A stretch of DNA of 14,694 nt from Bacteroidales bacterium (GTDB lineage Bacteria > Bacteroidota > Bacteroidia > Bacteroidales > VadinHA17): the NCBI GenBank assembly GCA_012514255.1, contig JAAZAP010000025.1, positions 1 to 14,694 on the forward strand, in the 5' to 3' direction. Position numbers and translations under genes: made by a program. Positions within the stretch are counted from its first letter, which is position 1. Every line of letters starts with the position of its first letter. The notes beneath the pieces were generated by a model that did not search any database, had not been told where the DNA came from, and saw only the letters and a program-made list of their open reading frames with translations. Below, in pieces: positions 9,663 to 14,694 of the stretch.

Positions 9663-9846
9663 TCTGGTGCTGCCGGTTTTTTCCGGCAGTGAAAAGGGAA
9701 CCCTGTCAGAATCAGGGACAGTGCCCGCTGCTGTGAAGCCCGTTCCGTCATAAGGCGGATCATTACAGCCGGAATCCCAGCCACTGTCCGCCATCCGGCG
9801 GACGGGAAGGCCCGGCGAGTAGGGATGAGTCAGAAGACCTGCCAGA
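9663..9846 (+). promoter_or_regulatory. Cobalamin (adenosylcobalamin-type) riboswitch
   Basis: The B12-box consensus is unmistakable: AAAGGGAA (9693-9700), the GGGACAGTGCCCGC and GCTGTGAAGCC segment (9715-9740), CCACTG (9781-9786), GGGAAGGC (9804-9811), GGCGAGT and GATGAGTCAGAAGACCTGCC up to 9843. Helices can be drawn: P1 TCTGG (9663-9667) with CCAGA (9842-9846); CTGCCGG with CCGGCAG over a T6 loop (9670-9689); CCCTG with CAGGG (9701-9717); and GTCCGCC with GGCGGAC (9786-9803). It lies 37 bp before the BtuB-like receptor gene, so binding of cobalamin should turn expression of the uptake operon down. No T-tract terminator follows, so control of translation is more likely: CGGG at 9870-9873, part of the GGGAAG in front of the start codon, could pair with CCCG at 9724-9727, the usual loop-loop contact. 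Confidence 0.96.
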
Positions 9847-9883
9847 GTGTATCCTGTAGAGGGAGCTTTCGGGAAGAAAAGTC

Positions 9884-11866
9884 ATGATTAAAAGGTCATC
9901 TGCTGATATCATCCGTACCCCCCGTAGCCGCCAGCCGCTGTCAGCGGTGGCATTCATGCTCCTTTCCCTTCTCTCTCTCCACTCTGCCGCCCAGGACAGC
10001 TTTACTGATGATACGGTAAACATCTCTGCTGTTACGGTCACTGCGCGGGCATCGGCACGCCTGGAACCATATACGGTAATGAGGATAGAACCTGATATTG
10101 TCTCACGGAACGAAGGCACTGACCTGGCTACCCTTTTGCAGAGATCAAGCCTTCTGGGCGTCAAACGCTATGGCAATCACGGCCTGGCTTCCGTATCAAT
10201 AAGAGGCATGTCGGGCAGTCATACACTTGTCACATGGAACGGCATGACCCTCAATACACCGGCAAACGGTTACAGTGATTTTACACTGATCCCTGTCATA
10301 CCGGGTTCTTCTGTCCGCATTATATCCGGAGGCGCTGATATGGCAGACATGACAGGTTTCCTGGGAGGGAAAGTGGAGCTTGAATCCGGATCGCTGTTTG
10401 GCTTCGGAAGAGAGGCTTCACTGAGCCTCGGAGCCGGGAGTTACGGTTCATTCTCTCCGGCGGCTTCTGTATCCATGGGAGGGGAAAAGGCCTATGTCAG
10501 GCTGAGTGCCTGGGCAGACAGGTCGCGCAACGATTTCCGGTTTGTCAATCATGATGCTCCGGAGGGAGAAGTGACCGAAAGAAGAACAAATGCTTCCTGG
10601 AACTCCTCCGGGCTGATGAGCGATATTGCGTACAGGAAGGGAACATCAACTGTCAGCCTGCACCTCTGGATGAACGATGCGGACCGGGAACTCCCCGGTC
10701 CGGTCACCACCCTGCAGCAGGATTTTGGCGAAAGGCAGACTGACAGGTCATTCAGGGGAGTGGCGACCTATATATCAGATTATAAACGACTTACTGCAAG
10801 TGTCATGGCCGGAGGTTCACATGACATTAACAGGTATTTCCATCAGGTTCCTTCCAACAACGGTAATAATATTACGTCGATGGCGATGATCCGTTTTAAG
10901 GTGGGGTACAGGCTTTCCTCGAAAACATCTCTTGAGATTCGTGCCGGTGACAGTTATGAAAAGGCAAAATCTCTGAGTTATGAGGCAGAAGAGAAGAGAA
11001 ATACCTTTTCTCTTTCCCTGGCAGGCAAATCAACGCCATTTCCCGGTCTGACCCTTGTGTTACAGGCCCGGCAGATTGCAGTCACCGGCATCAGGGTAGC
11101 GCCAGAGTTTACTGCCGGGGTATCATGGATGCTTCCGCATAACGGGGAGCACGTCATCAAAGCCAGCGTAAGCAGTAATACGAAAATTCCGTGCCTGAAT
11201 GACCTCTTCTGGATCCCGGGAGGGAATACGGATCTTATTCCTGAAAGATCAAGGGGCGGAGAAGCCTCCTGGTCATTCCTCAGAATGAACCGGTCAGGGC
11301 TGCGCAACAGTCTTGACGTTGTGCTGCATGCATCTCGGGCAGGCAACCTCATTCAGTGGGTCCCTGGTCAGTCGGGGATATGGAGTGCCATGAACGTCAG
11401 GGAAGTAAACGTCCTCGGAACTGAGCTCAGAGCCGGAACGGAACGGACCCTGCATGAATGGGTTCTTCGCGGAACGGCGAACTATGCACTCACACGATCG
11501 GTTATTGCCCGGTCTGACATAGCCAACGACAGATCTGTCGGCAAACAGCTGATCTATATGCCGCTCAATCACGCAGTCATATCCGTAAGCGCCGTTCGCA
11601 AGTGGTTCAGTGCCGGGTTTGCTTCATCATGGGAGAGCAGGCGCTATACTGCCTCTGATAACAGTGAGTGGCTTCCTCACGCATTCATGACAGACGCTTT
11701 TGCAGGTATTGATATACGAAGCGGAAAGTTCATCTGCAAAACTGAAATTAAGGTGGACAACCTGCTGAACAGTGTACAGGAAAGTGTTCGTAACTACCCC
11801 ATGCCTCTGAGATTAATTAAAGTAAAAATAACTCTGACGCTGTCAGACAAAAAGGAATCTGAATGA
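9884..11866 (+). CDS. btuB: TonB-dependent outer-membrane cobalamin receptor, BtuB-like
   Basis: Outer-membrane barrel that imports vitamin B12 (or a corrinoid) using TonB-ExbBD energy. It has 660 aa, in the range of BtuB proteins. The signal peptide has a long basic n-region (1-18) and a hydrophobic core ending SAAQ, with cleavage near 37. A TonB-box-like segment NISAVTVTA (46-54) precedes the plug domain (about 65-170), seen in TDLATLLQRSSLLGVKRYG, SVSIRGMSGSHTLVTWNGM and GGKVELESG. The remainder is alternating beta-barrel strands. There is no N-terminal carboxypeptidase-regulatory domain of the SusC type. The barrel ends RLIKVKITLTLSDKKESE, without the usual terminal Phe. Substrate assignment rests on the cobalamin riboswitch 37 bp upstream and the BtuG-like gene whose start overlaps this stop (ATGA). 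The family call is firm and the B12 role is well supported by context. Confidence 0.92.
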   Translation: MIKRSSADIIRTPRSRQPLSAVAFMLLSLLSLHSAAQDSFTDDTVNISAVTVTARASARLEPYTVMRIEPDIVSRNEGTDLATLLQRSSLLGVKRYGNHGLASVSIRGMSGSHTLVTWNGMTLNTPANGYSDFTLIPVIPGSSVRIISGGADMADMTGFLGGKVELESGSLFGFGREASLSLGAGSYGSFSPAASVSMGGEKAYVRLSAWADRSRNDFRFVNHDAPEGEVTERRTNASWNSSGLMSDIAYRKGTSTVSLHLWMNDADRELPGPVTTLQQDFGERQTDRSFRGVATYISDYKRLTASVMAGGSHDINRYFHQVPSNNGNNITSMAMIRFKVGYRLSSKTSLEIRAGDSYEKAKSLSYEAEEKRNTFSLSLAGKSTPFPGLTLVLQARQIAVTGIRVAPEFTAGVSWMLPHNGEHVIKASVSSNTKIPCLNDLFWIPGGNTDLIPERSRGGEASWSFLRMNRSGLRNSLDVVLHASRAGNLIQWVPGQSGIWSAMNVREVNVLGTELRAGTERTLHEWVLRGTANYALTRSVIARSDIANDRSVGKQLIYMPLNHAVISVSAVRKWFSAGFASSWESRRYTASDNSEWLPHAFMTDAFAGIDIRSGKFICKTEIKVDNLLNSVQESVRNYPMPLRLIKVKITLTLSDKKESE

Positions 11867-12891
11867 AAACACTATGCAAAGTATTTGCGCTGCTCACATT
11901 GACAGTCGTAACTGCATGCGAGACCATTGATGAACCGTCACTCTTCCCTGAGGGTGAGGGATTTTTCATACTGAACGAGGGCAATTACACCCAGGGAAAC
12001 GGGTCCGTCTCGTTCTACAGTGCCGAAACCGGGAACATTTACAATAACCTGTTCAGCACGTCAAACCAGCGGGCATTGGGAGATATCCCCTCTTTTATGG
12101 CTGTTGATGGTAACAGGGGATTTATCGTGGTCAACAATTCGGGCACCATTGAGGCGGTGGACATCAGGACGATGGAGAGCCTGGGTACCATCACCGGGCT
12201 TGACTCACCGAGACAGATGATAATCAGCGGCAATGAAGGATACGTGAGCAGCCTGCAATCTGACAGGGTGACGGTGATTGATCCTGACAGGATTGAAAAG
12301 ACAGGCTGGCTGGATATAGGTTCCACCACTGAGGCAATGGTCATCTCCGGCGGAAGGCTCTTTTCTGCACACTGGTCAGGAGGAAACAGCATTGCGGTCA
12401 CCGATCTGGCTTCCGGCGACCTGATCACCACCGTGACCGTTGGCCTGGAACCAGAGAGCATGGTCATTGACAGGAATGGGAAACTGTGGGTTCTTTGTAC
12501 CGGCGGATGGATGGGAGAGGAGATACCCAGGATCGTAAGAATCAATACTGGCTCGCTGGAAGCAGAGGCGGAATTCCTTTTCAGAACGGTTGATGACAAT
12601 CCCTCATCTCTTACAGCCAACTCAGCCGGTGATACTCTCTATTACCTTGATGAAGGGGTTCGCAGGATCTCAATAACAGCTGATGCCCTGCCGGATGCAG
12701 CTTTCATTCCTGCAGGTGAAAGGCTCTTTTACAGGCTGATGGTTACTCCCGGGGGTATGATTGCAGTCACTGATGCCATTGATTATCAGCAGAAGGGTGA
12801 TCTGCTGGTCTACAGTAGCAGGGGAGAGCTTCTGGATACTGAACAGGCCGGCATAATACCTGGTTTTATGCTCTGCAGGCATGATTTGTAA
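11863..12891 (+). CDS. btuG: BtuG-like surface cobalamin-binding beta-propeller lipoprotein
   Basis: Lipoprotein of 342 aa: signal peptide 1-18 with lipobox VTAC, lipidated Cys19, then an acid-containing ETIDEP that may favour surface export. The body is a YncE/DUF5074-type beta-propeller, recognised by repeated blade units of the form GxxxxVxxxxxGTIEAVD (about 86-100), EGYVSSLQSDRVTVIDPD (125-142), GGRLFSAHWSGGNSIAVTD (163-181) and GKLWVLCTGGW (206-216), and by the N-terminal GFFILNEGNYTQGNGSVSFY typical of this family. In Bacteroides, BtuG proteins of this kind sit over BtuB, bind B12 with extreme affinity and hand it to the receptor. Its ATG overlaps the btuB stop, implying translational coupling and shared riboswitch control. 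Metal-free versus cobalamin-binding residues were not assigned. A different small ligand is possible but unlikely in this setting. Confidence 0.87.
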   Translation: MKTLCKVFALLTLTVVTACETIDEPSLFPEGEGFFILNEGNYTQGNGSVSFYSAETGNIYNNLFSTSNQRALGDIPSFMAVDGNRGFIVVNNSGTIEAVDIRTMESLGTITGLDSPRQMIISGNEGYVSSLQSDRVTVIDPDRIEKTGWLDIGSTTEAMVISGGRLFSAHWSGGNSIAVTDLASGDLITTVTVGLEPESMVIDRNGKLWVLCTGGWMGEEIPRIVRINTGSLEAEAEFLFRTVDDNPSSLTANSAGDTLYYLDEGVRRISITADALPDAAFIPAGERLFYRLMVTPGGMIAVTDAIDYQQKGDLLVYSSRGELLDTEQAGIIPGFMLCRHDL

Positions 12892-12927
12892 CTTTTTGAG
12901 TATTTTTATTGCGGTAACAGGACGATA

Positions 12928-14694
12928 TTGAAGGGACAGCTGATCATATACATACTCTTTTTTCTTTCATCCCTCATCCTGCAAGGGCAGCAGGAGTTCC
13001 CTGAAGGAAGGGCTCTCTTCCCGGCTGTTGACAGTTGGCATGAGATAGGCATTGATCCCCTGCACGCAGAAGCCATGCGTGCCATTGACCAGCCCAAAGG
13101 GCAGCCCTGGCAGTTTGCCATCCCTGTAAAGGTCTCACTTAACCCGGATAATTCGGGATTTATTATCAGGAGTGATAACGAGACCGTGTGGATATTGCCT
13201 GTCTCGTCCAAGGGAGCCCTCTCTCTCAATCTCATTCTCTCACCGTTCCGGTTGCCGAAGGGGGCATATATCTATATCTACGACCCGGAAAAACAGGTTG
13301 TGAGAGGCGCTTTTACAAGTGAGAGCACAGCGGGAACACGCTCATTGCCGGTGTTGCCGGTGCCCGGTGACAGGCTTGTGCTTGAGTGCCATTTCCCCGG
13401 TAACGTCATCCCTGAAAACTCCATAGGAGTGAGCCAGGTGGCCCATGACTTTACCGGATTCTTCGGTCCGGAGGGTATCAAGGACTATTACTACGGCAGA
13501 TCGGACTATTGTGAGGTTGACCTCAAGTGCTCTACGAACCAGAATTACCTGATGGCTTCACGCTCGGTGGTCCGCCTTATTGTTGCAGGATCAGAACTTT
13601 GCACCGGTGTTCTGGTCAACAACACGGGTAACGAATACAAAGCCTATGTGCTCACAGCAAACCATTGCATTGAGAACGATGAGCAAGCTGAGAACACGAT
13701 TTTTACCTTCAACTACAAGAGTCCCTGGTGCTCCGGGCCTGACGTCTCAAACATGTATGCCCTTACCGGTTCACTGTTAAGAGCTGAAAATCCGGATATC
13801 GATTTTACCCTCGTAGAACTGACCCAGTTCCCGTCAATGGTTTACAAGCCTTACTTTTCAGGATGGGACATTACCGCCACTCCGCCCACAAACACTTTCT
13901 CAATGCATCATCCGGAAGGTGATGTGATGAAGCTAACCATTGACGACAATGCCCCTATATCAACATCTTACCCTGTATCCGGATTCCTGGACCTTGGTTT
14001 CTGGAGAGTGCTCAGATGGGAGACGGGCACTACCGAACCGGGCTCTTCCGGCGGGCCTCTCTTTGATCAGAATGGGAGGCTCAGGGGAACGCTTACTGGC
14101 GGAGGCGCAACATGCAGTGATCCGACAAACGACTACTTTGCCAAGCTTTCCATGATGTTCAATGTGACCACAGTTGTTTCCTCTCACCTCCGGCCATGGC
14201 TTGATCCTGCCGGCACAGGGGCAACCGTGGCTGCAGGCCGTGACCCGTACGGTTACAACCTCTCCAGATCAGATACACTGGGAGGCTTTCCGGCAACCGT
14301 ATCCGGCACAACCGATGCATATTCATCGCCCGGATGGGGATTCTCAACCGGTAATAATTCAGATGGCCTGATGAGATATGCTGAGTATATTCCCTTCTCG
14401 GGTACGGGCGAGATTGCCTGGTTGAGATTACGTGTGGCTGCATCTTCACTGCTTTCAGCAACAGACTCCGTGAGGTTCTATATATGGAGCGGCGGATCCC
14501 AGCCCGGGCCGGTCATTGCATCAAGAAAACTCAAGCTTGGCGAGATCAAAAGCGGTCAGGTACTGGAGATAGACTTTGGCAGAAACATTAAGGTAACAGC
14601 TCCTTTCTACGCGGGATACAGCGTGTACTACAGAACACCCCCGGACCAGCCACATCCGCAGTTCGCAGTGATGCACTCGTCTCCATGGCCAACA
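12928..14694 (+). CDS. Secreted lysyl-endopeptidase (Lys-C type) serine protease, 3' truncated by window
   Basis: Frame open from 12892 to the window end; 589 codons visible and no stop. The only start that keeps the signal peptide (1-21, core LIIYILFFLSSLIL) is TTG at 12928, with AGGA five bases upstream; the next in-frame ATG lies about 50 codons inside. A propeptide-like part (22 to about 185) precedes a trypsin-fold domain (about 190-440) with His246 (LTANHCI), Asp292 (DFTLVEL) and Ser374 (EPGSSGGPLF). It aligns by eye with Achromobacter protease I: NNTGNEYKAYVLTANHC, SGWD, SMHHPEGD and WLDPAGTGATV. All six cysteines match (195, 201, 225, 247, 268, 396), and Asp402 fits the Lys-specificity Asp225. 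The residue matching His210 is Thr390. A further unidentified beta-rich domain (from about 441) continues past the edge. It follows btuG by 36 bp with no terminator, so it may belong to the B12 operon. Confidence 0.9.
   Translation, partial: MKGQLIIYILFFLSSLILQGQQEFPEGRALFPAVDSWHEIGIDPLHAEAMRAIDQPKGQPWQFAIPVKVSLNPDNSGFIIRSDNETVWILPVSSKGALSLNLILSPFRLPKGAYIYIYDPEKQVVRGAFTSESTAGTRSLPVLPVPGDRLVLECHFPGNVIPENSIGVSQVAHDFTGFFGPEGIKDYYYGRSDYCEVDLKCSTNQNYLMASRSVVRLIVAGSELCTGVLVNNTGNEYKAYVLTANHCIENDEQAENTIFTFNYKSPWCSGPDVSNMYALTGSLLRAENPDIDFTLVELTQFPSMVYKPYFSGWDITATPPTNTFSMHHPEGDVMKLTIDDNAPISTSYPVSGFLDLGFWRVLRWETGTTEPGSSGGPLFDQNGRLRGTLTGGGATCSDPTNDYFAKLSMMFNVTTVVSSHLRPWLDPAGTGATVAAGRDPYGYNLSRSDTLGGFPATVSGTTDAYSSPGWGFSTGNNSDGLMRYAEYIPFSGTGEIAWLRLRVAASSLLSATDSVRFYIWSGGSQPGPVIASRKLKLGEIKSGQVLEIDFGRNIKVTAPFYAGYSVYYRTPPDQPHPQFAVMHSSPWPT

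Noticed and set aside
9763..10164. Antisense open frame over the riboswitch 3' half and the btuB start
   Set aside because: It overlaps a structured RNA and a firm coding region and encodes an Arg/Ser-rich sequence of no recognised type.
12039..12620. Long antisense open frame (193 codons) across btuG
   Set aside because: It lies fully opposite a well-recognised gene, has low-complexity composition and no family resemblance; such shadows are common in GC-balanced sequence.
12889..12927. Possible separate promoter for the protease (TATTTTTA resembling TAnnTTTG)
   Set aside because: It has a mismatch at the last base and the nearest TTTG is only 12 bases upstream, not about 19-21, so it does not make a convincing promoter.
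13580..14371. Short open frames in other phases across the protease region
   Set aside because: The frame starting at 12928 contains the triad, six conserved cysteines and a signal peptide and is open throughout; the other frames are shadows.

Overview
The window looks like a piece of a Bacteroidota (Bacteroidales-like) chromosome. Evidence for this: a YidC with the phylum's typical N-terminus and a Lys in place of the proteobacterial groove Arg; several lipoproteins of Bacteroidota type; starts mostly without strong Shine-Dalgarno sequences; a TAnnTTTG-type promoter in front of the cobalamin riboswitch; and a BtuB plus BtuG-like pair. All genes are on the + strand. There are no RNA genes, insertion sequences or CRISPR arrays. 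The left edge cuts just before pyrG and the right edge cuts inside a secreted protease gene.

Region 1 (11-3625) is housekeeping: pyrG (CTP synthase) followed 33 bp later by yidC (membrane protein insertase), probably cotranscribed. This YidC carries a TPR-like helical segment between its first membrane helix and its periplasmic domain.

Region 2 (3626-9592) is a compact sugar-related unit: a LacI-type regulator, a large transglutaminase-fold lipoprotein and a GH92 alpha-mannosidase lipoprotein, with only 6 bp between genes. A 15-bp perfect palindrome just before the regulator is a candidate operator. The transglutaminase-fold protein has signatures resembling peptide:N-glycanase (GRCGE, HAWVE, W-H-x-x-x-ACE). 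It also contains a second, catalytically dead copy of that domain and a thioredoxin-like C-terminus without CXXC. Beside an enzyme family that trims mannose from N-glycans, this suggests glycoprotein or N-glycan processing, but that is inference.

Region 3 (9593-14694) is a vitamin B12 acquisition unit: a promoter, a clear cobalamin riboswitch, a BtuB-like TonB-dependent receptor, an overlapping BtuG-like surface beta-propeller lipoprotein, and 36 bp further a secreted lysyl-endopeptidase (Lys-C / Achromobacter protease I) homologue that starts at TTG and runs off the window. The protease keeps the His-Asp-Ser triad, all six cysteines of the Lys-C family and the Asp that confers Lys specificity. 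No terminator or convincing promoter separates it from btuG, so a B12-controlled protease that might free protein-bound cobalamin is the most interesting hypothesis here, together with the PNGase-like lipoprotein.
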